A stretch of 64,000 nt of DNA from Rhyzopertha dominica (Eukaryota; Arthropoda; Insecta; Coleoptera; Bostrichidae): contig QCXZ01000041.1 in assembly GCA_025024175.1 (NCBI GenBank), positions 43,953,786 to 44,017,785 on the forward strand, read 5' to 3'. Below are positions 22,680 to 31,895 of the stretch, in pieces (position 1 is the stretch's first letter; each line of letters opens with the position of its first letter). Below the pieces are notes generated by a model. That model ran no database searches. It had not been told where the DNA came from and saw only the letters and a program-made list of their open reading frames with translations. Both the position numbers and the translations under genes were made by a program.

Positions 22680-24011
22680 CGAGGCATGTTTTTTAAGTAA
22701 GTACCGTTTTGCGATTCCGCCGCCGCAGCGCTACGGTCGGCGTTCCGCGCATGCGCGCTGGTTACCTACATCTCTTGTCTACGCACTGACGCCATTACAG
22801 TTTGATTCTTCATTGTATACGTTGTTTACTGAGTGTTTAAGATGCCTCCGACAATCGTGAGTCCCGCCGATTGTGAAGTACGGGCTGTTATACGATTTCT
22901 TAGTGCTAAAGGCGTAAAACCAATCGATATTCATCGTGAGATCTGTGAAGTTTACGGACAAAACATTATGAGTGATGGAATGGTAAGGAAATGGGTGAGA
23001 GCATTTAAAGATGGCTGCACAAATGTGCATGATGAAGAACGGAGTGGGCGTCCTTCGGTCTTTAATGAAGATTTGGTGCAGAAAGTGAACGAAAAGGTGA
23101 GAGAAAACAGACGCTTTACAATTTCATCATTGTGCGACTGCTTTCCTCAATATTCTCGTAGTGTTTTGTATCGCATTGTGACCGAGAACTTGAATTACCG
23201 GAAATTGTGTTCACGTTGGGTTCCGAAAATGTTGACGGATTTGCACAAAACCCAACGTTTAGGCAGTGCATTGACTTTCCTTGAGCGGTACCACAATAAA
23301 GGTGAAGATTTTTTAGACCAAATTGTTACTGGTTGACGAAACATGGGTGGCCTACGTCACACCAGAATCGAAACAACAATCCATGGAATGGCGACATTCA
23401 TCATCACCCAAAAAAGTGAAGTTTAAGCAAACAATTTCTGCCCGGACAATCTTGTGCACAGTTTTTTGGGACAGAAAAGGAGTATTGCTAGTGGAGTTTC
23501 TGCCTCGTAATGAGACAATCAATGCAGCGTCTTATTGTGAGACATTGAACAATCTGTGTCGTGCAATCCAGAACAAAAGACGTGGCAAGTTGAGTAAGGG
23601 TATCGTTTTGCTGCATGACAATGCCCGTCCACATGTGGCTAATCGGACCAAAGATCTCATCAAATCTTTTAAATGGGAAACTCTAGATCATCCTCCATAC
23701 AGCCCTGATCTGGCGCCCAGCGACTACCATTTGTTCCTGCACTTGAAGAAACACCTGGGTGGTCAGCGTCTTCAAGACGATAACGAAGTCGAAACATTTG
23801 TGATACAGTGGTTAACAAGTCAGGCGGCAGAATTTTATGAGGAGGGTATTCAAAAACTGGTGCCACGTTATGACAAGTGCCTCAATATTCACGGAAATTA
23901 TGTAGAAAAGTAGATTAAGGTACAGGCTTTCATGTAAGATAAAATTATTGCGATATCTTTGCACGTCTTTTTTTAATTCCAAAACGGTACTTACTTAAAA
24001 AACATGCCTCG
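22680..24011 (+). mobile_element. Mariner transposon, nearly intact, perfect 32-bp TIRs
   Basis: The element is 1332 bp long and flanked by TA on both sides (22678-22679 and 24012-24013), the mariner target duplication. Its terminal inverted repeats, 22680-22711 and 23980-24011, begin CGAGGCATG and are identical over all 32 bases by eye. A single transposase gene fills the interior with one frame break. Matching ends plus a nearly open gene indicate recent activity. It inserted into another minus-strand open frame (24014-24560). Confidence 0.95.
22842..23913 (+). pseudogene. Mariner transposase with a single frameshift
   Basis: The ATG at 22842 opens MPPTIVSPADCE. The N-terminal half has the paired helix-turn-helix layout, with the NVHDEERSGRPS linker at the usual place and RWVPKMLTDLHK ahead of the catalytic core. 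At about 23331-23335 one extra T breaks the frame just before the first catalytic motif. The second frame then carries DETWVAY (first Asp), KQQSMEWRHSSSPKK, LLHDNARPHVA (second Asp) and PPYSPDLAPSDYHLF (third Asp), which is the mariner DD34D arrangement. It ends IQKLVPRYDKCLNIHGNYVE, a typical mariner C-terminus. All three catalytic positions are present, and the frameshift is the only defect I can see. An assembly error at that base cannot be excluded. Confidence 0.9.
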
Positions 24012-24013
24012 TA

Positions 24014-24560
24014 TTTAGAATGCTCTCCAAAATATTAAGTTGAAAGCTGCAGTTTTTCTGCTTTCGTACTAGCGGAATAAAGTGTCCACTGATAGGATAA
24101 AGAAATGTTGATGATGCTTTCCCGGCAACTCTTTTAGAATCTGGACGTGATTTAGATTTTGACGTCTCACTATCAGCTATCAGAGAAAGACCGCTATCAA
24201 GAAATGACAACCAACTTATTGATATAGTGATTAAGGCTTTCATGGCCGGAGTCTGTAGTGGTAATACTTCCGGGTTAGTTGGTCGTGGTCGTGGCGATTT
24301 CTTTGCTGACGTTTCGCCCACTGATGTGATCAGCATCTTCAGAGTCGAGTTAATCGCGGCCTTAATTGTCTTCGAACGAACACAAACTGACTCTCGAGCG
24401 TCTGCTGCTGTGTACTTACGTTTTCTTCGGAGTATGATTGCAGTATGATAATCATTAGCGTCGAAAACTGAATTTGATGAATTGATTGTTGTAGATGACA
24501 ACAGATTACCTCTACCCAGCGACAATAATGAATTTAGATAAATTACATGCCGACAAGCAA
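24014..24560 (-). pseudogene. Minus-strand open frame interrupted by mariner; BESS-like end
   Basis: The minus strand is open from about 24560 to the mariner boundary (about 180 codons), rich in Ser and Lys (KSKSRPDSKRVAGKAS). Its end has a hydrophobic/basic pattern that resembles a BESS motif (D-x-x-FLxSLxxxLxxLxxxxKxxxxxxILxxI): in one frame HFFILSVDTLF and later SRKTAAFNL, in the long frame VRKQKNCSFQLNILESIL. BESS motifs end MADF-domain regulators and the second protein of some PIF/Harbinger transposons. If the mariner and one TA are removed, the frame stays open for about 40 more codons in 22679-22560. I do not recognise the N-terminal part. This is tentative: it could equally be a chance frame. 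Confidence 0.25.
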
Positions 24561-24720
24561 TAAATTGAATTCGTTCCTTTTAAAAATCAATATCGAGCTA
24601 CCTCCACCGTGACTGTTCTTGATGTTTAGAAACACTAACCTTTACCCTGAAAAAATAATAAAGAATGACTAGTTTGAATCCTTATCTCTTAAGCGATACT
24701 TATTAACTTTTTAATTTCAG

Positions 24721-25181
24721 CTCGTGGACTATTACTGCCCGGATATTGCCCACTGGAGCTTGCTGTGGTACATGCTCTTCATCCTTGTACCACTCGCGCT
24801 CTCTTGTCAACTACGCCAGTTGAAATACCTCGTTCCCTTCTCCTTCTTGGCCAACATCTTCATGGTGATTTCCTTCGCCATCACTCTGTACTACATGTTT
24901 ACGGACATCAAACATACCGATGAAAGGCACTTGTTTGCGCTTCCCAGCCAGCTGCCTTTGTTCTTCAGCACTGTGATCTTCGCCATGGAGGGAATAGGTG
25001 TCGTGATGCCTGTGGAGAATCAAATGAAGAAACCGGAGCAGTTCTTGGGATGTCCTGGTGTGCTCAATATCGCCATGGCAATAGTCGTGGTGTTGTATGC
25101 TGTGATTGGCTTCTTTGGATATTTGAAGTATGGAGAGGAAACGAAAGGAAGCATTACGTTTAATCTTCCAGTTGATGAAAT
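24721..25181 (+). CDS. Amino acid transporter (SLC36/PAT-like), large internal exon
   Basis: This 461-nt exon has an acceptor TTTTTAATTTCAG and a donor AT/GTGAGT, starting in phase 0 and ending with two bases of a codon. It encodes about 153 residues with about four membrane helices: YMLFILVPLALSC, FLANIFMVISFAITLYYMF, FFSTVIFAMEGIGVVMPVEN and IAMAIVVVLYAVIGFFGYL. The FAxEGIGVVxPxENxMKxPxxFxG signature is diagnostic of the SLC36 (proton-coupled amino acid transporter, pathetic-like) branch of the AAAP superfamily. Such proteins carry small amino acids across plasma or lysosomal membranes. The exon follows 15113 after a 9.6-kb intron and continues at 38706 after a 13.5-kb intron that holds a BEL retrotransposon. 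The paralogue cannot be named, since insects have many. Confidence 0.93.
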
Positions 25182-25631
25182 GTGAGTAGAAAATAAGTTT
25201 TAAATCTTTTTAAGCGATACGCTTGGAATTGGTCATGACAATACGTATTAGAAGGTCTCATATTTTAAAATGCATGTCTATGCTGTGCTGTCTACACCTC
25301 AACCAACTGCAGATAGTACTATTTCGCTGTCATTACAGCTCATCAGTGCAGTTTAGGTCTAGTGTAGACAGCACGGCATAGAACTGGTTTTGCTTATATA
25401 CCAAAGCAATGGTATGATGAAAGTAAGAAATTGGGGGCCTGCTGTCAAATTGAAGTATGCAGTTGCATGCCAATTTGTCAGGCTACAGGTCACTTCCTTT
25501 AGGAAGTAGTTCCCATTAAGGCAGCTAGGTGGCTTTGTCATCATGTCAGTGTAATGCTGACAGATGGCATTGCCATCCTAATAGTCTCATATTTTGTTTA
25601 CAATTTTCCAGGTCTAGTCAAGCAAAGATGG

Positions 25632-26031
25632 TGTTCACGTAGGGCTCAAAATGAGCTCCGTTAACGCTTACCAAATGACAACAAATCGGCTCAGGCACTT
25701 ACCTTAGTGTAAGATGGGGTGAGTGTGAGGGTGTGTTTGTTGCATGCGTGTGTGTGTGGACTTGATGCACTAGCTGGCACGTCTATAGCTGCGAAGATGC
25801 GATCGAACGATGTATACGTGTGTGCTTCAAAAACAACTCAAACTAACTAATTTCTTGATGCTCCGTGATTCTTCGCGCACGACGAAGGAGTCAGGAAAAA
25901 AAAAGGAATGGAACTAGGTACCCTAAATAAGTGCCCGAAAAACCAAACTAAATAAGCCAATTAATTGAAAAATAACAAAATGTTGATCCTTGTTATCGAA
26001 CAAATACGAAAAACTATAAAATTCTCTAACA
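25632..26031 (-). repeat. BEL/Pao 3' LTR
   Basis: Begins TGTTCACGTAGGG and ends CTCTAACA on the plus strand, repeated base for base at 31491-31890. Because the element is on the minus strand, this is its 3' LTR. The G-rich stretch on its right (minus: TTTTGGTGGGCGG) is the likely polypurine tract. Confidence 0.95.
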
Positions 26032-26063
26032 TACCGCCCACCAAAATGTGTACATTTTAACAA

Positions 26064-27080
26064 CTATTGCAAAGGTAACGGGCATAGTTTAACTATAGGC
26101 CGTTTAAAGATACCCTGTTGGGTTTTGACAGTAGCAACTCGCGATACTCCATCTTCACCAGAGTGCAATTCCATGACGCGAGCTAAAGGCCACCGAAGTG
26201 GGGCCGTCAATTCATTTTTAATTAAAACTAAACTTCCAATAGAAATAGGTGAACCTGGCTTGTTCCATTTATGACGCTGTTGCAATGTATGCAGATATTC
26301 TGTATGCCATCGAGACCAGAAATCTTGCTGTAAACGAACAAGCAGTTGCCAACGATCGAGTCTACTGATATTCAGGTTAGTCAAGTCAGAGCAAGGAGGA
26401 GCAGTTAACGGTTCCAACGTCAGGAAGTGGCCTGGAGTTAGAGGCGTCAAGTCATTAGGGTCCGAACTTAAAGGCGTTAGGGGCCTTGAATTCAAAATGG
26501 CTTCGATTTGCGTAAAGACCGTGTAAAGTTCTTCATAAGTTAATATTTGCGAACCAACCACTCGAATAAGATGAGTTTTTACTGCCTTAACTCCTGCCTC
26601 CCAGAGGCCGCCCATGTGAGGACTGGAAGGTGGATTAAAATGCCAATTCAGTTTTTCATTCTCGGACGCCCCTTGCATCAGCCTACAAAGCTCAGTGTAG
26701 GCTCCTCGAAAATTTGTGCCGCAATCACTGTAAATATAATTACAGCGTCCCCTTCGAGAAATGAAGCGACGAAGAGCCGCGAGAAATGATTCCGAAGACA
26801 AATCAGATGCCAGTTCTAGGTGCACCGCCTTTGTAGCGAAGCAGACAAAAAGGCACAAGTAAGCCTTTGTAGTTTTAGCTCCACGCGTTTTGCTCATAGT
26901 AATGGTAAAAGGTCCAGTAAAATCTACACCGCTACAATTGAACGGTTTCACTTCTCGAATACGAGGAGAGGGCAGATCTCCCATTAAAGGTGTTGAAACT
27001 GAAGGCTTAACGCGAAAACACCTTATGCATTGTGATAAACATGATCTAATAGCGCGGTTTGACGATAAAATCCAAAATTT
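26064..27080 (-). pseudogene. BEL/Pao integrase region, displaced frame
   Basis: After the frameshift near 27074-27081 the pol reading continues in this frame. It starts with the end of the zinc-binding domain (CLSQCIRC), followed by the DDE core: GVDFTGPF (first Asp), IYSDCGTNFRG (second Asp) and PHMGGLWEAGVKAVK (catalytic Glu). The C-terminal domain runs PLTPGHFLTL, QRHKWN and GSLVLIKNE to the end near 26064, close to the LTR. All three catalytic residues are visible. As the frame lacks its own start and depends on the upstream frame, the copy as sequenced cannot make a full polyprotein unless frameshifting occurs. Confidence 0.88.
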
Positions 27081-30000
27081 TGAGCAAGCAAATGTGACAA
27101 TGTTTTCAAACCGGGGTGACAATTTTGAATATGAGTTCTCTCGATTATCAGCTCTGTTAAACGAGAGCATCGAGGAAGAATGGCGGGATGCATACTCTCA
27201 TAAGATATATCCGCATGTGATAAGCGCCCGCCCACCCTAAGGACTCCCCGTTCATCAAGAAATGGGTTTAACTTACGAAGAGGCTTAGGACACAATGATT
27301 TTGAACGAAGAGCGAGTATTTCCTTTTCGAAAAAGATAGCTTGAACTCTTTTCACAAGAAGCATCAATGCCATATACAATTCTTCTTGATGAAAGTGCGC
27401 TGTCAATTTTTTGTTACTCGGTTGACAATTACGAGCAAATCGATAACAATAAGCAATAATACGTTCTATTTTATCTAGAGATGAATATCTTACGAGTAAT
27501 GCATCCAACGATTCTAATGATACCAACGAACACAGTGTAGTTTGTTTATTTTCGATCTGGCAGTACTTCTCTGTTTGAGCCGTCATAGCAGGTTCTTGAG
27601 AAGGCCAGTTTTCGGAATCCAAAAGTAACCATTTAGGGCCATTCCACCATAATAAATGTTCGACCAACTCACTAGCGAATAAACCCCTAGACGCGCAATC
27701 CGCGGGATTATCTGTAGAGGGAACATAGTTCCATGAGGAAGGATGTAGAACTTCTTGGATATAACTAACGCGGTTAGCCACGAATGTCTTTAGACGATGG
27801 GGAACTGTTTTGATCCAACTCAGAGATACAATCGAATCAGTCCATGCAACAATTCTCGTGAAGGTTAATTCATCCGAGTAAATCTGACGAAGTGTAGCAA
27901 CTAATTTAGCTAACAGGAATGCACCACACAGCTCTAATCTTGGTATCGAAATAGTTTTTAAGGGCGCTACCTTCGATTTTGCCATTAGTAGCTGTACATT
28001 AACTGTAGAGCCGCAGTGAATGCGAAGATAAGCTACGGCAGCATATCCCTTTTCAGATGCATCGCAAAACAAATGAAGCTCATAGAAAGCAAGTGAATTG
28101 AGGTTCAAATTTCTGGGAATTGTTAAGTGAGATATTAGCCACATCTCTGACTGAAATCTGGCCCACACACGTTCTATGGCTTCAGGGACCTTGTCATCCC
28201 AATCGAGACCCAATGACCACAGCTGCTGTATGATAGATTTGGCCACCATAATTAAAGGCGACAAAAATCCGAGGGGATCAAATAACCTGGCAATGTCCGA
28301 CAAAAGTGAACGTTTGGTGCAATTACTGCTAAATGTGCAGACGCTGTATGAGAACGAATCAGTCGCAGGTATCCACTGCAAACCCAAAATTTTTACTGCA
28401 ATATCATTATCAAAAGGTATAGGAATTTGAGATTGATCTTCCGACAAGTGTTTTAACAAATTTGGATGATTTGCAGCCCATTTCCTCAATTCAAATCCTC
28501 CTTTAGCAAACAATTCAATTAGCTGTTGTTGTGTGGCCAACGCAACTTCTATTGAGGGAGAACCACTAACGATGTCATCAACATAAATGTCTGATTTCAA
28601 AACCTCGGCAGCAAGAGGAAAATTAACAGCTTCGTCTGAAGCTAACTGATTAATGGTACGAAGTGCTAAGAAAGGTGCTGAAGAGACTCCGTATGTGACT
28701 GTTTTTAATCGAAAGTCCTGGACAGGTTGATCTGGAGACGATCTCCAAACTATCCTCTGGTAGTCACAGTGAGATGGCTGTACAAGTATTTGCCTGTACA
28801 TTTGTTTGATATCAGCAGTGAAAACAATTTTGTGAAGGCGAAAATGTGACAGGAGTATGACGATATCTTTTTGCAACTTTGGACCCACCAACAAACAATC
28901 ATTTAATGAGACACCATTTGCGTCGCGACAAGAAGCATCGAAGACGACTCGAAGTTTTGTCGTTGTACTCTCAGGCCGGACGACGCAATGATGCGGTATA
29001 TAATAACCATCAAAGTTTTTTGGACGTTGAACGATCTCCATGTGTCCAGAATCTAAATAATTTTGCATGAAATTTGTATAAGCTTCAGAAATAGGCGGAT
29101 TTTGAGCTAGTTTTCGCTCCAACGAATAGAGGCGACGGAGGGCTATTTCACGAGATCCAACAAAGTTTTGTTCAGTCTTGAACGGCAACGAAACTACATA
29201 GCGACCGTATGTATTACGATACACGGTTTTTTTGAAGATGTTTTCACATTCGATATCTTCAGGAGATAACATCGCGACATCTGGTAGATTTTCGATTTCC
29301 CAAAATTTTAGCATCGTTTTGTTTAGCGAATTGTCTAGTGTAAGGTGAAAAGAATTTACCGACGAATGCGAATACAATGACGAATTACCCATTAAGATCC
29401 ACCCAAATATTGTTTCCATGGCCACCGGTTCACTGAATTTCCCGAAAACTCGACTACATTTTAAAATCCATGGAAAAATCGATGCGCCTAAAAGCATGTC
29501 GATTTTGCCTGGTCTATCAAAGGATGAATCCGAAAATTTTATATTCACAAGATGTTTCCATTGTGAAGTATTTAGTCGAGTATTTGGCATTAAACCGCAA
29601 ATTTGTGGAACGAGTACAAAATCCATACGATATGATGGATCAGTTTGAGCAATGGGACGGACGATGCATGTGGTTTGACCTCGAGGTATTGACGAAGGCA
29701 GGTCGGATGTATCTTGTCCCATTACGTATAAAGGAACATCAATCGAATTTCTGCGTAACTTTAAACGATGAAAGCATCTTTCAGTCAAAATATTTGCTTG
29801 GCTTCCAGAATCCAATAAGGCCCTTACTACATGAGGGTGCCCTTGCGAGTCAAGAACCTCCAATTGTACTGTCGCTAAGATGACTGAACATGCATTCGAA
29901 GAACACTGCAATGGAGTGCTTGTAGAAACAAAAAGATTGGTGGGAGGATCTATACGACGATCCGCTTCAGAACAAACTTCACTAGGACCTACGGTATCTG

Positions 30001-31204
30001 GTATCGGCTCTTGTGGTGATTGAGGTGCGAAATGAAGGAAGGTATGGTGTTTCGAGTAACACACCTTACACGACGACGACGAAGAACAATTTTTTGTCAT
30101 GTGGTTAGATCTCAAACAATTGTAACACAATCCTTTCTGTTTAGCTAATTGATATCGATCGAAGGGGGATTTCTTCTTTAAGATTGGACATTTGTAGATC
30201 GAATGATCTGAAGAACAAACCGAACAATTCTGTGACGAGTCAACACTTTGGGTTACCAAAGTAGAAACGTGCGAGTGACCTTTCAAAGGTGACGAAAGTC
30301 GTTTGCTTGAGGGTAACGAATGGAGAGATTTACAATGATTTTTCAAAAACTTTATCAAAAGGGCTAAATTTGGAATTTCCTCAGAGGAAGATGTCAATTC
30401 AAACTGCCGACGGGTTTCATTATCTAGCTTATCCAGTAAAAGCGTAACCAGAATAAAATCCCATTGATCTGTGGGAAGACCAATTAGTTTAAGCGCCTGA
30501 ATATTCTCCGAAAACGAATCAATTAAATTACGAAGATTTTTGGCAGATTCATCTCTCAAGGTGGGTAAATTTTGAATTTCCCTCCAATAAAATGTTGCTA
30601 AGCTTCGAGTATTGTTATAGCGTTCTAACAGCGATGAGTAAACAACTGGATAGTTATCGTTGGTCATTGGCAACGTTTTTGCAAGCGTTAAAGGTTCCTT
30701 CTTTAGAGAAGAAATCAGATATTGAAAACGTTCAATGTTTGAGAGAGAAGCGTTATTATGTATCATTGAGGAAAACATATCTCGATAAGTAGGCCACATT
30801 CGCAAGTTACCGTCAAACTCCGGCAAATTAACTTTTGGCAATTTTACAGTTGAGTGTGAAGCAGCGTTTGGAGCTACTCTTTCGATTTCATGTCGCGTTG
30901 GACGCGTTTTTTCAAAAAGTTGTTCGTACCGCGACAAAACGTAATAATAATCGTTATCAAATGTTTTGCGAATTCTATCTTCTGCTTCAAAGTCAGGTTC
31001 CCTCTGTGCTGATAAGTTTGTCAAAATTGAAACGTGTAACTGTTGAAATTCTTCATACAATGAATTAACAGTAGAAAATCTAGCCTTAAACAAGCTTTTA
31101 CTCAAAGGATTGGCATCTGCATTTTCCGCGAGATTTTTTGTTTCTTCCATCCGATTAACAACAACGTTTCGACAAGCTACTAATTGTAATTGTTTCGCGG
31201 TCAT
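27023..31204 (-). CDS. BEL/Pao Gag-Pol polyprotein (Gag, protease, RT, RNase H)
   Basis: I start at the ATG at 31204 (MTAKQLQLV), which fits BEL Gag beginnings; the open frame extends slightly upstream without a better start. In order: a Gag-like region (SLFKARFSTVNSLYEEFQQL, then LPEFDGNLRMWPTYRDMF), two zinc knuckles (CSVCSSDHSIYKCP and CYNCLRSNHMTKNC), and an aspartic protease of the A17/DUF1758 type with LLDSGSQANILT. Next come the reverse transcriptase (VFDAS, FTADIKQMYRQI, catalytic IYVDDIVSG), an RNase H (FCDASEKGYAAVAYL, then AWTDSIVSLSWI), and the start of the integrase zinc domain (HIQNCHPGLKTL). The frame ends about 20 codons past an A4T4 run at 27074-27081, where one indel throws it off. 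BEL elements normally encode Gag and Pol in one ORF, so the break is a lesion or a sequence error. Confidence 0.93.
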   Translation of the reverse strand: MTAKQLQLVACRNVVVNRMEETKNLAENADANPLSKSLFKARFSTVNSLYEEFQQLHVSILTNLSAQREPDFEAEDRIRKTFDNDYYYVLSRYEQLFEKTRPTRHEIERVAPNAASHSTVKLPKVNLPEFDGNLRMWPTYRDMFSSMIHNNASLSNIERFQYLISSLKKEPLTLAKTLPMTNDNYPVVYSSLLERYNNTRSLATFYWREIQNLPTLRDESAKNLRNLIDSFSENIQALKLIGLPTDQWDFILVTLLLDKLDNETRRQFELTSSSEEIPNLALLIKFLKNHCKSLHSLPSSKRLSSPLKGHSHVSTLVTQSVDSSQNCSVCSSDHSIYKCPILKKKSPFDRYQLAKQKGLCYNCLRSNHMTKNCSSSSSCKVCYSKHHTFLHFAPQSPQEPIPDTVGPSEVCSEADRRIDPPTNLFVSTSTPLQCSSNACSVILATVQLEVLDSQGHPHVVRALLDSGSQANILTERCFHRLKLRRNSIDVPLYVMGQDTSDLPSSIPRGQTTCIVRPIAQTDPSYRMDFVLVPQICGLMPNTRLNTSQWKHLVNIKFSDSSFDRPGKIDMLLGASIFPWILKCSRVFGKFSEPVAMETIFGWILMGNSSLYSHSSVNSFHLTLDNSLNKTMLKFWEIENLPDVAMLSPEDIECENIFKKTVYRNTYGRYVVSLPFKTEQNFVGSREIALRRLYSLERKLAQNPPISEAYTNFMQNYLDSGHMEIVQRPKNFDGYYIPHHCVVRPESTTTKLRVVFDASCRDANGVSLNDCLLVGPKLQKDIVILLSHFRLHKIVFTADIKQMYRQILVQPSHCDYQRIVWRSSPDQPVQDFRLKTVTYGVSSAPFLALRTINQLASDEAVNFPLAAEVLKSDIYVDDIVSGSPSIEVALATQQQLIELFAKGGFELRKWAANHPNLLKHLSEDQSQIPIPFDNDIAVKILGLQWIPATDSFSYSVCTFSSNCTKRSLLSDIARLFDPLGFLSPLIMVAKSIIQQLWSLGLDWDDKVPEAIERVWARFQSEMWLISHLTIPRNLNLNSLAFYELHLFCDASEKGYAAVAYLRIHCGSTVNVQLLMAKSKVAPLKTISIPRLELCGAFLLAKLVATLRQIYSDELTFTRIVAWTDSIVSLSWIKTVPHRLKTFVANRVSYIQEVLHPSSWNYVPSTDNPADCASRGLFASELVEHLLWWNGPKWLLLDSENWPSQEPAMTAQTEKYCQIENKQTTLCSLVSLESLDALLVRYSSLDKIERIIAYCYRFARNCQPSNKKLTAHFHQEELYMALMLLVKRVQAIFFEKEILALRSKSLCPKPLRKLNPFLDERGVLRVGGRLSHADISYESMHPAILPRCSRLTELIIERTHIQNCHPGLKTLSHLLAQNFGFYRQTALLDHVYHNA

Positions 31205-31464
31205 TGCATTTACTAATTCAAACAATCGAGTAAACAGAACCGGTGTTCATTCAAAAAACGGGGTACAAGAAACTATAGATAAAACGAGAGAGCGATACGG
31301 TTTGGCCGGCCCGGACGACAGCACGGCGACACGATTAACAGGATTTCAATTCAATTTCTAATAGCTTTGCAATAGCGTCAAGATGTACAACAAATAATAA
31401 GTGCGAATGTTACAACAACGAAATCAAATAGCGAATACTATTAGCGCAATTAGTGCAATCAGAT

Positions 31465-31484
31465 CCGGCTCGATAAAGGACCAA
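31465..31484 (-). promoter_or_regulatory. BEL/Pao primer-binding site (putative)
   Basis: Seven bases inside the 5' LTR the minus strand reads TGGTCCTTTATCGAGCC, beginning with the TGG that would pair with a tRNA 3' CCA. Position and start fit a primer-binding site. I cannot name the tRNA from memory with confidence. Confidence 0.55.
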
Positions 31485-31490
31485 AATTTA

Positions 31491-31890
31491 TGTTCACGTA
31501 GGGCTCAAAATGAGCTCCGTTAACGCTTACCAAATGACAACAAATCGGCTCAGGCACTTACCTTAGTGTAAGATGGGGTGAGTGTGAGGGTGTGTTTGTT
31601 GCATGCGTGTGTGTGTGGACTTGATGCACTAGCTGGCACGTCTATAGCTGCGAAGATGCGATCGAACGATGTATACGTGTGTGCTTCAAAAACAACTCAA
31701 ACTAACTAATTTCTTGATGCTCCGTGATTCTTCGCGCACGACGAAGGAGTCAGGAAAAAAAAAGGAATGGAACTAGGTACCCTAAATAAGTGCCCGAAAA
31801 ACCAAACTAAATAAGCCAATTAATTGAAAAATAACAAAATGTTGATCCTTGTTATCGAACAAATACGAAAAACTATAAAATTCTCTAACA
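31491..31890 (-). repeat. BEL/Pao 5' LTR
   Basis: Same 400 bp as 25632-26031, with no difference seen by eye, including the A9 run and the GTGTGTGTGT tract. As the 5' LTR of a minus-strand element it should carry the promoter. It would drive transcription antisense to the SLC36-like gene. Confidence 0.95.
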
Positions 31891-31895
31891 GATGG

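Larger units (their letters stand above)
25632..31890 (-). mobile_element. BEL/Pao LTR retrotransposon, full length, young
   Basis: The 6259-bp element lies antisense to the host gene. Two LTRs of 400 bp, equal in length and identical as far as I can see, bound it, and a 5-bp target duplication GATGG (25627-25631 and 31891-31895) flanks it. Both LTRs have TG...CA ends. Inside are one long gag-pol frame, an integrase frame displaced by one frameshift, a primer-binding-like TGGTCCTTTATCGAGCC just inside the right LTR, and a G-rich tract before the left LTR. LTR identity means insertion was recent on an evolutionary scale, since the two LTRs are copies of one template when a new element integrates. 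Confidence 0.95.

Noticed and set aside
23995..24525. 176-codon minus ORF as an intact host gene
   Set aside because: Its stop lies inside the mariner TIR, it lacks a convincing start and family match, and the BESS-like pattern fits best in a different frame. Kept only as a tentative interrupted remnant.
29418..29883. Plus-strand ORFs of 76 and 137 codons
   Set aside because: They are antisense shadows of the BEL gag-pol frame.
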